A stretch of 17,885 bases of DNA from an uncultured Collinsella sp. (lineage in GTDB: Bacteria > Actinomycetota > Coriobacteriia > Coriobacteriales > Coriobacteriaceae): positions 1 through 17,885 of the forward strand of contig UQJA01000026.1 in assembly GCA_900541285.1 (NCBI GenBank). Direction: 5' to 3'. The translations under genes were made by a program, and so were the position numbers. Below, piece by piece: positions 5,637 through 15,211 of the stretch (its first letter is position 1; each line of letters opens with the position of its first letter). The notes beneath the pieces were generated by a model. The model was given only the letters and a program-made list of their open reading frames with translations, searched no databases and was not told where the DNA came from.

Positions 5637-7859
5637 ATGGAGAAGCATAAAGTGATCTGCCCGTATTGCGGCGCCGGTTGCCAGTTTAACCTCTTGGTCC
5701 AAAACGGCCAGGTCGTGGGTACCGAACCGCTCAACGGCATCACCAACCAGAGCGAGCTGTGCCTTAAGGGCATGAGCGGCTACGACTTCATCAACGACAC
5801 CAAGATCTTGACTCCTCGCGTACTGCACCCGATGATCCGTCGCACCAAGGGCGCGGATCTTGAGCGCGTAAGCTGGGACGAGGCACTGGATTTCACCGCA
5901 TCTAAGATGCAGGCCATAATTGACGAATATGGTCCTAACGCTGTCATGACCACCGGCTCTTCGCGAGGCGGCGGCAATGAGGCGAACTACGTCATGCAGA
6001 AGTTTACGCGTGCGTGCATCGGCACCCACAGCGTAGACAACTGCGCCCGTACTTGACACGGCCCTACTGTCCTCGGTCTGATGGACACGGTTGGTTCAGG
6101 TTGCATGTCATGCTCCATCCCCGGTATGGAGGATGCGGGCTGCATTTTCCTCTTCGGCTATAACCCTGCCGATTCGCACCCCATCGTCGCAAGGCGTATC
6201 GTGCGAGCCAAAGAAAAGGGTTGCAAGATCATCGTCGCCGATCCGCGCCATATCGAAACCGCGCGTATCGCCGATCTCTACCTTCCGATCAAGAACGGTT
6301 GCAACGTCGCGTTCCTCAACGCCTTTGCCAACTGCTTGGTCAACGATGGCCTCTACGACAAGGAATTCGTCGCCGAGCACACGAACGGCTTTGACGAATG
6401 GTGGGAGACCATCAAGAACTACACTCCCGAATCCGTACAGGACATCACGGGTGTCGAGCCCGCGCTGATCCACCAAGCTGCCGAGATGTACGCCACGGCG
6501 AAGCCCTCTGCCATCATTGGCTGGGGCATGGGCGTATGCCAGCAGAAGCAGAACCTGAAGACGGTGCACACCATCGCCTCCATCGCCTGCGTTGCCGGCC
6601 AGATCGGCAAACCCAATTCCGGCCTCGCGCCCGTGCGTGGCCAGAACAACGTCCAGGGCTCCTGCGATATGGGCATGCTGCCCAACCTGTACCCTGGCTA
6701 CCAGAAGGTCACCGACCCGGCAGTGCGTGCCAAGTTTGCCAAGGCTTGGGGCGTGCCCGAGGAAAAGCTCCCGCTCGAGGAGGGCTACAAGCTCACCGAC
6801 CTGGGCCACCTGGTCGACGAGGGCAAGGTGCACTGCTTCTACAACTACGGCGAGGACCCGGTGCAGACCGAGCCCGATTCGGCCGGTATGCGCAAGACGC
6901 TCTCCGAGCTGGATCTGTTCATCTGCCAGGACATCTTTATGACGCAGACGACCATGCTCGCCGACGTCATCCTGCCCGCTACCTCTTGGGGCGAGCACGA
7001 GGGTGTCTTTACCGCATCCGACCGTAGCTTCCAGCACTTTGACGCGGCCGTTCCGCCCAAGGGCGAGTGCCGTCACGACTGGGAGATCTTCGCGGACCTG
7101 TCTACGCGTATGGGCTACCCCATGCACTACGACAACACCGAGCAGATCTGGAACGAGTGCATTAGCCTGTGCCCCAACTTTGTGGGCGCGACCTACGAGA
7201 AGATGGCTCCCGAGGGCGGCTACGCCCAGTGGCCCGTCAAGAGCACCGATGTGAACGACCACGGTACGCCCGACATGTTCGCTGGTGGCAAGTTCACCAC
7301 CAAGGACGGCCGCGCCAACCTGATGGCGCACGACTGGGAGGCGCCCTCCGAGCTTCCCGATGATGAGTACCCGCTCATCCTGTGCACCGTCCGCGAGGTC
7401 GGCCACTACAGCTGCCGCTCGATGACCGGCAACTGCAAGACGCTGGCACTGCTCGCCGACGAGCCCGGCTTTGTCCGCATGAATCCCGCGGACGCCGAGG
7501 CACGCGGCATCAAGAATGGCGACATCGTCTCGATTCACAGCCGCCGCGGCCAGGTATACAGCCGTGCCGACGTGAGCGATCGCATCAACAAGGGCACGGT
7601 CTACATGACCTACCAGTGGTGGATCGGCAAATGCAACGAGCTGACCATTCACAAGGTCGACCCGGTCTCGCACACGCCCGAGGACAAGTTCTCCGCCTGC
7701 CAGGTCGACGCTATCGCCGACCAGGTCTGGGCCGAGGGCGAGGTCGAGCGTCAGTACACCGAGCTCAAGCAGGCTCTGGTGGACGCCGCCGCTCCCCAGG
7801 ACGTTGAGCCCGGCGCCGCCAAGTTCGACGACGAGACGCACGTGAACCAAATCGTGTAG
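5637..7859 (+). CDS. fdhF: Formate dehydrogenase H, selenocysteine-containing
   Basis: This 740-residue molybdenum (or tungsten) enzyme oxidises formate to CO2. It reads through an in-frame UGA at 6054-6056, which is codon 140, the position of the active-site selenocysteine in E. coli FdhF. The flanking residues (NCART before, HGP after) match. The N-terminal [4Fe-4S] motif is C8, C11, C15 and C42, followed by the lysine K44 that links cluster and cofactor. Later family blocks include GYNPADSHPIVA, ADPRHIETARIAD, VRGQNNVQGSCDMG, TSWGEHEGVF and VGHYSCRSMTGNC. No Tat signal is present, so the enzyme is cytoplasmic, as expected for a formate hydrogenlyase component. ATG 5637 has AAGGAGGG 4 nt upstream; TTG 5586 in frame is rejected. 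Automatic annotation will probably split it into two ORFs or call it a pseudogene. selA, selB, selC and selD are not in the window. Confidence 0.96.
6054..6087 (+). promoter_or_regulatory. Selenocysteine UGA codon and bacterial SECIS-like hairpin
   Basis: The UGA at 6054-6056 is followed by a hairpin, TGTCC (6068-6072) with GGACA (6083-6087). Its loop TCGGTCTGAT contains GGTCT. The GGTCT begins 18 nt after the UGA, the same offset as GGUCU in the E. coli fdhF SECIS element. SelB should bind this loop. Confidence 0.85.
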
Positions 7860-7880
7860 TCCCGTTCTCGTTGGCTATTT

Positions 7881-7923
7881 GGGCCGGGCGTCCCGTACGT
7901 TCGGGAGCCCGGCCCGTTATTTT
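7881..7923 (+). terminator. Strong intercistronic stem-loop, possible partial terminator
   Basis: A 14-bp GC-rich stem with one bulged G (7881-7895 with 7902-7915) closes a 6-nt loop and is followed by GTTATTTT. It lies between fdhF and hyfA. The tail is weaker than a full T-tract, so it may be a leaky terminator or an mRNA stabiliser that sets the ratio of the dehydrogenase module to the hydrogenase module. Confidence 0.55.
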
Positions 7924-7937
7924 GAAAGGAAGTGGGG

Positions 7938-8555
7938 ATGAACCGCTTCATCGACATCAACCCGGAGAGGTGCATCGGCTGCGGAACATGCCAGTCCGCC
8001 TGTGCCGACGCCCACCGGATGCAGGGTCTTCAGGATACGCCGCGCCTGGCGCTCGTGAAGACCGGCGGTATTTCGGCCGCCCTTGCCTGCCACCATTGCG
8101 AGGGTGCCCCCTGCGCCGAGGTTTGCCCGGTGAATGCCATCGAGCACGATGGCGATCGCATCCACGTCAAGGAGCAGGAGTGCATCGGGTGCAGGCTGTG
8201 CGCCATCGCGTGCCCCTTCGGAGCCATCCATCCCGATGGCACGTCTATCGCCGGTGTCGCAGGCATGTGCGACCCGACGCCTTCGTATCCTAAGTCCCTG
8301 AGCAGCCTGCTTACGTGGGCTCCCGGCCAGTACACCTGCGCTGTCAAGTGCGACCTGTGCGCATTCGATCCGGACGGCCCGCATTGTGTGGCGGCGTGCC
8401 CCACCAAGGCGCTGACCGTCATGGGTGGCGCGGCCGATCGCGAGCTCGACGAGGCCAAGCGCCTGCGCTCGATCGAAAACGGTCCGGTCGTCGACGTTAC
8501 CGCTGTGGCCCAGGGCCTCTCCGAGAGAGCAGAAGGGAGCGTAAACAATGGATAG
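7938..8555 (+). CDS. hyfA: Hydrogenase-4 component A, 4x[4Fe-4S] protein
   Basis: The 205-residue protein has the same length as E. coli HyfA and follows it closely: MNRF at the start, an HRMQGLQDTPRLALVKT block, and AALACHHCEGAPC. Sixteen cysteines make four [4Fe-4S] sites (C12/15/18/22, C51/54/59/63, C82/85/88/92, C138/141/150/154). It should connect FdhF to the hydrogenase module on the cytoplasmic side of the membrane. An insertion at about residues 100-133, before the fourth cluster, is also found in HyfA but not in the shorter HydN-like protein upstream. ATG 7938 has AAGGAAG 5 nt upstream; GTG 7932 is the alternative. The gene's end overlaps hyfB by 8 nt, which implies coupled translation. 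Confidence 0.92.
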   Translation: MNRFIDINPERCIGCGTCQSACADAHRMQGLQDTPRLALVKTGGISAALACHHCEGAPCAEVCPVNAIEHDGDRIHVKEQECIGCRLCAIACPFGAIHPDGTSIAGVAGMCDPTPSYPKSLSSLLTWAPGQYTCAVKCDLCAFDPDGPHCVAACPTKALTVMGGAADRELDEAKRLRSIENGPVVDVTAVAQGLSERAEGSVNNG

Positions 8556-10566
8556 CATGACGCTGTTTATCGCATCGCTTGCCGTCTCGTGCATCGGTGC
8601 GCTCGCCTCGGTTCTGCTGATCAAGGCCGATAACGCCGCCAAGACCGCCGGCTGCCTTATCGGCGCCGTCGCCGCGGTGCTTTCGTTTGTGGCCGGTATC
8701 CAGGCCGTGCTGGGCGATGTCACGTCGGTCGACACCATCGTGTTCTTCCCGTTTGCCCATTTCCAGCTGCTGCTCAACCAGCTGTCCGGCCTGTTCGTGG
8801 CGCTCATCTCGGTGCTCGCGTTTGCCGGTTCGATCTACGGTCTCAACTACTTTGATGAGTACCCGGGCAAAAAGGGCCGCGCCGGCTTCTTCTTTAACAC
8901 CTTCGTGGCGTCCATGATGCTCGTCATTACTGCCGACAACGTGTTTTGGTTCCTGGTCGCCTTCGAACTCATGTCGCTGACCTCGTACTTCCTGGTCGTG
9001 ATCGAGGAGAACGAGAACTCCATCCATGGCGGTTGGCTCTACTTTGTGATCGCGCACGTGGGCTTTGTGCTCATCATGGCGAGCTTCCTCACCATGACCA
9101 ACTTCGCCGGCGGCTCGTTTGCCTTTGCGGATTTCCGCGCTACGCAGTTTAGCCCCGCGGTCGCATCCGTGTGCTTCGTGCTCGCCTTCTTTGGCTTTGG
9201 CGCCAAGGCCGGTATCATCCCGCTGCACGGCTGGCTGCCCAAGGCACATCCCGAGGCGCCGTCCAACGTGTCGGCCCTTATGTCCGGCGGCATGATCAAG
9301 ATCGGTATCTTCGGCATCCTCAAGGTGGGCCTCGACCTGCTCTCCGCCTCAGGCGTTCAGGTTTGGTGGGGCCTTATGGTCATGGCCTTCGGTGCGATCT
9401 CGTCGGTTCTCGGCGTGGCCTTCGCCCTGCAGGAGCATGACATCAAGCGCCTGCTGGCCTATCACTCCGTTGAGAACATCGGCATCATTCTGCTCGGCGT
9501 CGGCGCCTCCATGGCCGCCATGGCGCTCAACTCGGTCGGCATCGCCGTCCTGGCCCTGATGGCCGCCCTCTACCACACGTTTAATCACGCGATGTTTAAG
9601 GGCGAGCTGTTCTTGGGCGCCGGTGCGCTGCTGTACTCCACGGGTACGCGCAATATGGAGAAGATGGGCGGCCTGTTCCGTCGTATGCCGGCAACGGCCA
9701 TCTGCTTCCTCGTTGGCGCGCTTGCCATCTCGGCCATCCCGCCCTTCAACGGCTTTGTGTCCGAGTGGTTTACCTACCAGTCGTTGTTTAACGCCGCCAT
9801 GCAGGGCGACAAGGCCGTCATGATCGTGGCCGTGTTCGCTGCCGTCGCACTTGCCATTACCGGCGCTCTGGCTGTCACGTGCTTCGTCAAGGCCTATGGC
9901 GTCTCCTTTGCCTCCGCGCCCCGCTCCGAGGCCGCGGCCAATGCCAAGGAGGTTCCCGCCCCCATGGTGTTTGCGCAGGGCCTGCTCGCGGCCATCTGCG
10001 TCGTGCTGGGCATTGGCGCTCCCGTGATCGCGCCCGTGCTGGTCGATGTCGCCGCGTCCGTGCTGCATCCGTACGGTGGCGTGTTTGCCGCCGAGGGCAT
10101 GGAGCTCATGAACCAGTACTCCGGCGCTGCCACCTCCACGCCCGCGATCGCTATTGCGCTCGTGGTGCTCGTCGGCCTTGCCTGCGGTTATCGCAAGCTC
10201 AAGACCGTCGGCAAGGTGCAGAAGTCCCAGCCGTGGGCATGCGGCTATGCTCCCAACGAGCATATGCCCGTCGTGGCCACGACCTTTGCCTCCGAGGTGT
10301 CCTGGTTTATGCAGCCGCTCTACACGCTGCGTGACCGCTGCACGGCCGTCTGCTGGTCCATCGCGCACTTCTTCCAGAAGCTCACCGGTGTGGCCGAGGC
10401 TGTGGAGCCCGTACCCGACAAGGTTCTCGTCGATGCCCCGCATAAGGGTGTCGAGAAGCTCGCCGACCTCGCGACTAAGCTCGAGGGCGGCAACTACAGC
10501 ATCTATATCTGCTACATCGTCGCGGCACTCGTGGTGTTCCTCGTGCTCGCCGTGCAAATGGGTTAA
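8548..10566 (+). CDS. hyfB: Hydrogenase-4 component B, antiporter-like membrane subunit
   Basis: The 672-residue protein is the size of E. coli HyfB and belongs to the Mrp/NuoL-M-N antiporter-like family. It has about fifteen or more hydrophobic helices. Expected ion-channel residues are visible: a glutamate in VAFELMS (about residue 140), a lysine in GAKAGIIPLHGWLPKAHPEA, and H and K in HDIKRLLAYHSVENIG. The C-terminal part (after about residue 540) holds the soluble HyfB/HycC-type tail with QPWACGYAPNEHMPV. In the complex it is one of three antiporter-like subunits in the membrane arm and may move protons or sodium as H2 is made. Ion and stoichiometry cannot be read from sequence. A ribosome binding site, GAAGGGAG, lies just inside the end of hyfA. 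Confidence 0.93.
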   Translation: MDSMTLFIASLAVSCIGALASVLLIKADNAAKTAGCLIGAVAAVLSFVAGIQAVLGDVTSVDTIVFFPFAHFQLLLNQLSGLFVALISVLAFAGSIYGLNYFDEYPGKKGRAGFFFNTFVASMMLVITADNVFWFLVAFELMSLTSYFLVVIEENENSIHGGWLYFVIAHVGFVLIMASFLTMTNFAGGSFAFADFRATQFSPAVASVCFVLAFFGFGAKAGIIPLHGWLPKAHPEAPSNVSALMSGGMIKIGIFGILKVGLDLLSASGVQVWWGLMVMAFGAISSVLGVAFALQEHDIKRLLAYHSVENIGIILLGVGASMAAMALNSVGIAVLALMAALYHTFNHAMFKGELFLGAGALLYSTGTRNMEKMGGLFRRMPATAICFLVGALAISAIPPFNGFVSEWFTYQSLFNAAMQGDKAVMIVAVFAAVALAITGALAVTCFVKAYGVSFASAPRSEAAANAKEVPAPMVFAQGLLAAICVVLGIGAPVIAPVLVDVAASVLHPYGGVFAAEGMELMNQYSGAATSTPAIAIALVVLVGLACGYRKLKTVGKVQKSQPWACGYAPNEHMPVVATTFASEVSWFMQPLYTLRDRCTAVCWSIAHFFQKLTGVAEAVEPVPDKVLVDAPHKGVEKLADLATKLEGGNYSIYICYIVAALVVFLVLAVQMG

Positions 10567-10578
10567 GGAGGGGAGAGC

Positions 10579-11505
10579 ATGAACAACATCGTACTTGCCG
10601 TTCTGCAGGGCGTGGTCGTCATGGCCGTCGCACCGTTCTTCTCCGGTCTCGGCCGCGTGATCCGCGCCAAGATGCACAACCGTCGCGGCCCCAGCATCAT
10701 GCAGGACTACCGCGACCTGGCCAAGCTCTTTGCGCGCCCCGAGTCCCAGAGCGAGGATGCGAGCTTTGCGCTGCGCATTATGCCGCCGCTGTTCTTCGCC
10801 GTCGCCTTTATGCTCGCGATGGGTCTGCCGCTCTTTACGGCACAAAGCCCCATCCCGGTCTTTGGTGACGCCATCACCATCATGTACAGCCTGGCGCTCG
10901 CCCGCTTCTTCTTCGCCCTCTGCGGTGTGGATTCGTCCAACGCCTACGCCGGTATCGGCGGCGTCCGCGAGCTGCTCATGAGCGTGCTCATCGAGCCGTC
11001 TATGCTGCTGGCGCTGTTTGCCGCCGCCCTGGTGTGCGGTTCCACCGACATCGCCACCATGGGTCAGCACATCATGACGGGCGCCATCGACGCTCCAGTC
11101 GCCGTGATCCTCGCCGGCATCGCCTTTGCGATTGCCTGCTACATGGAACTCGGCAAGCTGCCGTTTGATCAGGCCGAGGCCGAGCAGGAGCTTCAGGAAG
11201 GTCCGCTCGCCGAGCTTTCCGGCCCGTCGCTCGCCATGGCCAAGCTTGCCATGTCCATGAAACAGGTCCTGGTCGTCGCCTGGTTCTGCGCGATCTTCAT
11301 CCCTTGGGGCGAGCCCGCGACTGTGGGCGCCGCCGCCGTTCTGGGTGCAGTCATCTTCCTGGTGAAGTGCCTTATCGACTTTGTCGTATGCGGCGTGATC
11401 GAGAACTCCTGCTCACGCTCGCGTTTTAAGGTACTCGGTAATCAGACCTGGGCCGTCGTGGGCATCGCCGTTCTGGCGTTTGTCTTCGTGGTCGTTGGCG
11501 TGTAG
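10579..11505 (+). CDS. hyfC: Hydrogenase-4 component C, NuoH-like membrane anchor
   Basis: The 308-residue, roughly eight-helix protein corresponds to HyfC/HycD (about 310 residues) and to NuoH of complex I. It anchors the hydrogenase module to the membrane. The N-terminal segment GLGRVIRAKMHNRRGPSIMQDYRDLAKLF is typical of the family. The conserved acidic loop reads MELGKLPFDQAEAEQELQEG, equivalent to the PFD-EAE loop of NuoH that faces the hydrogenase or quinone site. ATG 10579 follows hyfB by 12 nt, with AAGGAGGGGAG directly upstream. Confidence 0.94.
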   Translation: MNNIVLAVLQGVVVMAVAPFFSGLGRVIRAKMHNRRGPSIMQDYRDLAKLFARPESQSEDASFALRIMPPLFFAVAFMLAMGLPLFTAQSPIPVFGDAITIMYSLALARFFFALCGVDSSNAYAGIGGVRELLMSVLIEPSMLLALFAAALVCGSTDIATMGQHIMTGAIDAPVAVILAGIAFAIACYMELGKLPFDQAEAEQELQEGPLAELSGPSLAMAKLAMSMKQVLVVAWFCAIFIPWGEPATVGAAAVLGAVIFLVKCLIDFVVCGVIENSCSRSRFKVLGNQTWAVVGIAVLAFVFVVVGV

Positions 11506-11520
11506 GAGAAGGGAGAAACA

Positions 11521-12978
11521 ATGTCATTTGCAGTCAGTCTGTCCCTTCTCGGCTTGGTCGCTATCGCGGCCCCGATGGTGGCCTCGGTGCTCGTCGCCCT
11601 GTTCCCCCGTCCGTACGCCAAGTGGTTCAGCGTTTTGGGTGCCGCCGTCTCGACGGTCTGCACCATCGCCCTCGCCGCGAATTTCGCTGGCGCCGGCATG
11701 CCCGACACGCAGGTCCCCCTGATCTCGTTTGGGCAGACCCTTGTCATGGGATTCACCTTCGATCGCATGAGCACGCTGCTCGCGCCCGCCTTTGTGGGTA
11801 TCGGCCTGCTTGTCGTGATCTATTCGATTCCGTATATGAGCGAGAACAACCGTGAGCATCCCGACGCACCGCGTCGTCGCTTCTACGCGTACCTCGCGAC
11901 CTTCATCGGCGCCATGGCCGGCCTTGTGTACAGCTCGACCCTTTTGGGCCAGCTCGTGTTCTTTGAGATCACGGGTGCGTGCTCTTGGGGCCTCATTAGC
12001 TACTACATGTCGCCTACGGCCAAGAAGGCCGGCATGAAGGCCCTCATCATCACGCACATTGGCGCACTTGGCCTGTATCTGGGCGCCGCCATCGTGTTTG
12101 CCCACACCGGCACCTTCGCCATTACCGCGATTGCCGGCCTCGACGCCAAGCTCAAGGCTATCGTCCTTTTGCTCGTGCTGTTTGCGGCCTGGGCCAAGTC
12201 CGCACAGGTTCCCATGTACATGTGGCTGCCTTCGGCCATGGAGGCGCCGACGCCTGTTTCGGCCTACCTGCATGGCGCCTCGATGGTCAAGGTCGGCGTG
12301 TGCGTGTTCGCGCGCGCACTCGTCTCTGCCGGCGAGATTCCCGAGATCGTGGGCTGGGTCGCCATTATCGACGCCATGGTCACCATGCTCTTTGGTTTCC
12401 TTATGTACCTGCCGCAAAAGGACATGAAGCGTCTGCTGGCCTTCTCCACGATCGCCCAGCTCTCCTATGTGTTCTTTGGTCTGGGCCTTTCGGTCTTTGG
12501 CAGCCAGCTGGCCTTTGATGGCGCCGTGTGCCACATCTTTAACCACGCTTTCGCCAAGACGCTGTTCTTCCTGATCGCCGGTTCGTTCTCCTTTACGCTC
12601 GGTACGCGTATGCTGCCCAAGCTTCGCGGCATCGTAAAGAAGTACCCGATCTCGGGCGTTGGCTTTGGTGTCGCGGCACTCGCCATTGCCGGCGTGCCGC
12701 CCATGAACACGTTCTTCTCGAAGTTCCAGATCATCGCCGGCGGCTTTTCTGTGGGTGCCGGCAACGTCGCGATCCTGGTGCTCGTGTGCATTATGGTCGC
12801 CGAGACCGTCGCCACCTTTGCCTGGTTCCTTAAGTGGATGGGCTATTGCCTGCCTGGCGAGCCGAGCGAAGAGGTCGCTGCGGGAGCCCCGCTTCCCCGC
12901 GCGATGGCGTTCGTGTTCATCGTGCTCATCATCATGGTTATCGTCAGCGGCCCGCTTTCGGCCAGCTGGATCGGTTAG
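11521..12978 (+). CDS. hyfD: Hydrogenase-4 component D, antiporter-like membrane subunit
   Basis: The 485-residue protein matches E. coli HyfD (479 residues) in size and in motif order: FVGIGLLVVIYSIPYMSENN, then FIGAMAGLVYSSTLLGQLVF, FEITGACSWGLISYY, LITHIGALGLYLGAA, WLPSAMEAPTPVSAYLHGAS and MKRLLAFSTIAQLSYVFFG. It is a second Mrp/NuoL-M-N-like subunit. HyfD is absent from the smaller FHL-1 (Hyc) complex, so its presence marks this as an FHL-2-type system with a longer membrane arm. It starts 15 nt after hyfC, with a purine-rich ribosome binding site (GGAGAAGGGAG). Confidence 0.94.
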   Translation: MSFAVSLSLLGLVAIAAPMVASVLVALFPRPYAKWFSVLGAAVSTVCTIALAANFAGAGMPDTQVPLISFGQTLVMGFTFDRMSTLLAPAFVGIGLLVVIYSIPYMSENNREHPDAPRRRFYAYLATFIGAMAGLVYSSTLLGQLVFFEITGACSWGLISYYMSPTAKKAGMKALIITHIGALGLYLGAAIVFAHTGTFAITAIAGLDAKLKAIVLLLVLFAAWAKSAQVPMYMWLPSAMEAPTPVSAYLHGASMVKVGVCVFARALVSAGEIPEIVGWVAIIDAMVTMLFGFLMYLPQKDMKRLLAFSTIAQLSYVFFGLGLSVFGSQLAFDGAVCHIFNHAFAKTLFFLIAGSFSFTLGTRMLPKLRGIVKKYPISGVGFGVAALAIAGVPPMNTFFSKFQIIAGGFSVGAGNVAILVLVCIMVAETVATFAWFLKWMGYCLPGEPSEEVAAGAPLPRAMAFVFIVLIIMVIVSGPLSASWIG

Positions 12979-12991
12979 GAGGTAGAACGAC

Positions 12992-13645
12992 ATGGGTTAT
13001 TCGATCGTCAACATCCTTGGCGGCCTTCTGATCGTCACGTCCACCATGGTGGTCGTCTCCAAGAACATCAAGCACGCCATCAGCTGGTATGCGGTGCAGT
13101 CGCTGGTGCTCGTGGGACTGCTCGCCACGCTCGGTGCCACTACCGGTGCGCAGGAGCTGCTTATGTGGGCTGGATCTGCCTTTATCACCAAGGTCGTCCT
13201 GGTCCCTTATATCCTTAACCGCGCATACAAGAAGATGGGCGAGCCGAGCGACGCATCGCTCAAGGCCGGCCTTAAGCCCGCGTGGGCCATTTGCATCATC
13301 GCCGTGGAGGTCGCGATCTGCTTTGCCGTCGTGACGCAGATCAGCCTGCCCACGGCCGAGGTCGCAACGCCTGCGCTCGCTATTAGCTTCGCTCACTTCT
13401 TTGTGGGCCTCACCTGCATCATCTCGCAGCGCAACATCATGAAGCAGATCTTTGGATACTGCCTCATGGAAAACGGTAGCCACGTGACGCTCGCGCTTTT
13501 GGCCCCCACCGCTCCCGAGATCATCGAGATCGGTATCGCCACCGACGCCATCTTTGCCGTCATCATCATGTCCATCGTCGTGCGTCGCATTTGGGACGAC
13601 TCCCACTCGCTCGATGCGCGCGACCTGTCCGAGCTGAGGGGGTAG
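12992..13645 (+). CDS. hyfE: Hydrogenase-4 component E, small membrane subunit
   Basis: The 217-residue protein is nearly identical in length to E. coli HyfE (216) and occupies the same operon place between hyfD and hyfF. It has about six helices and is related to NuoK/MrpC-type subunits. Two features resemble the family: NIKHAISWYAVQSLVLVGLL near the N-terminus and FGYCLMENGSHVTLALLAP (about residues 151-169), with a glutamate within the membrane as in NuoK. The acidic residues may take part in ion transfer. AGGAGG lies about 10 nt ahead of ATG 12992. Confidence 0.92.
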   Translation: MGYSIVNILGGLLIVTSTMVVVSKNIKHAISWYAVQSLVLVGLLATLGATTGAQELLMWAGSAFITKVVLVPYILNRAYKKMGEPSDASLKAGLKPAWAICIIAVEVAICFAVVTQISLPTAEVATPALAISFAHFFVGLTCIISQRNIMKQIFGYCLMENGSHVTLALLAPTAPEIIEIGIATDAIFAVIIMSIVVRRIWDDSHSLDARDLSELRG

Positions 13646-13648
13646 TCC

Positions 13649-15208
13649 ATGGAAACGTTGATTCTCGCCCTGCTCGCGACCCCTTTGGTGTTCTCGCTGG
13701 TCATGGCGTTTTTGCCCAAGAACACGTCCTATAACGTGTTTGCCGGCCTCAACCTGGTCTCCGTCGCAGCCGTCCTGGTGCTGTCGATTGTGACGGCCGG
13801 TGACGTCCTTATGAGCGGCGACACCGCGAGCGCTCTTGGCCTGTGGTTCCACCTCGATTCGCTGGGCGCCATCTTTGTGCTGCTCATCGGCTTTATCGGT
13901 TTTCTTACGGGGCTGTTCTCGCTGCCCTATGTAAAGGCCGATATCGAGGAGGGCTCCATGCCCGCCGAGCGCGCCAAGCAGTATTTTGCGCTGTTTAGCC
14001 TGTTTGTGTTCACTATGCTGCTCGCGTGCCTGTCCAACAACATGATCCTCACGTGGGCCGCCGTGGAGGCGACCACGCTTTCCACCGTGTTCCTCGTGGG
14101 TATCTACAAGAACAAGACGGCCCTCGAGGCTTCTTGGAAGTATGCGATGGTCTGCACCGCCGGCGTGGCCTTTGGCCTGTTTGGTACGCTGCTGATCTAC
14201 GCCAACGCCGCCGACGTGATTCCCAATGCCCACGAGGCCGCGTTCCTGTCGTGCGTGCTGCCGTATGCCGACCAGTTCGACCCGACGCTCATGCGCCTCG
14301 CCTTTGCGTTTATCGTGATCGGCTTTGGCACCAAGGCCGGCCTGTTCCCCATGCACACTTGGCTGCCCGATGCCCACTCCCAGGCCCCGAGCCCTGTCTC
14401 GGCCCTGCTCTCGGGCGTGCTGCTTAAGTGCGCCATGCTTGTGATCATGCGCTTCTACGGCTTTACCATCCAGGCCGTGGGCGCCGAGTATCCGCAACTT
14501 TTGCTGCTGATCGTCGGCACGCTGTCCATTTTGGTGGCGGCACTTTCGATGTTTCGCCAGGACGACCTCAAGCGCCGCTTTGCGTACTCGTCTGTGGAGA
14601 ACGTTGGCGTTATCGCCCTGTGCCTGGGTATCGGTGGCCCGCTGGGTATCGCCGCGGCCCTGCTGCACTGCGTGTTCCACGGCTTTACCAAGACGCTTGC
14701 CTTCTGCGTGTCCGGCAACATCCAGCACGCCTTTGGCACGCGTAGCCTGGCCAAGATCCAGGGCGTCGTCGAGGTTGCTCCCGCAACCGCCGCGCTCGCC
14801 GTCCTGGCGCTGCTCGGTCTTGGTGCCTTCCCGCCCTTTGGCATGTTTATCTCCGAGTTCCTGACTTTTGTCGCCGGTGTTACCGCCGGTCCCATGTGGC
14901 TGGTCGTCGTGGTCGCCCTCGGCCTTACCGTGGCCATCTCTGCGCTCACCCGCATCGCACTCAAGTCGGTATTCGGCCATGCGCCCCAGGGTATGGGCAA
15001 GCATGAGGCCCCGGCGCTCATGCTTATCCCCGAAATCATCCTGGCTGTCATGATCTTGTGGTTTGGCATCGCCACCCCGTTGCCTCTCGTGCACGGTGTG
15101 GAGACCGCGACCGGCATCGTGCTCGAGCAGAGCACCGAGGAACTTCACGCGACGCCGATGTACCGCGCTGTGTTCGGTACCGAGACCGCTCAGAGCGAGG
15201 TGGAGTAA
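13649..15208 (+). CDS. hyfF: Hydrogenase-4 component F, antiporter-like membrane subunit
   Basis: The 519-residue protein is close to E. coli HyfF (526) and is the third Mrp/NuoL-M-N-like subunit. Motifs include WAAVEATTLSTVFLVGIYK with the channel glutamate, a GFGTKAGLFPMHTWLP lysine motif followed by DAHSQAPSPVSALLSG, and DDLKRRFAYSSVENVGVIAL. As with HyfD, it is missing from FHL-1. Only 3 nt separate its start from the stop of hyfE, and GAGGGGG at the end of hyfE serves as its ribosome binding site. Confidence 0.94.
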   Translation: METLILALLATPLVFSLVMAFLPKNTSYNVFAGLNLVSVAAVLVLSIVTAGDVLMSGDTASALGLWFHLDSLGAIFVLLIGFIGFLTGLFSLPYVKADIEEGSMPAERAKQYFALFSLFVFTMLLACLSNNMILTWAAVEATTLSTVFLVGIYKNKTALEASWKYAMVCTAGVAFGLFGTLLIYANAADVIPNAHEAAFLSCVLPYADQFDPTLMRLAFAFIVIGFGTKAGLFPMHTWLPDAHSQAPSPVSALLSGVLLKCAMLVIMRFYGFTIQAVGAEYPQLLLLIVGTLSILVAALSMFRQDDLKRRFAYSSVENVGVIALCLGIGGPLGIAAALLHCVFHGFTKTLAFCVSGNIQHAFGTRSLAKIQGVVEVAPATAALAVLALLGLGAFPPFGMFISEFLTFVAGVTAGPMWLVVVVALGLTVAISALTRIALKSVFGHAPQGMGKHEAPALMLIPEIILAVMILWFGIATPLPLVHGVETATGIVLEQSTEELHATPMYRAVFGTETAQSEVE

Positions 15209-15211
15209 CGA

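Noticed and set aside
5586..6056. fdhF as a gene broken by a stop codon
   Set aside because: The stop is UGA at the exact selenocysteine position, with the following HGP residues and a SECIS-like loop; both sides are intact and in frame.
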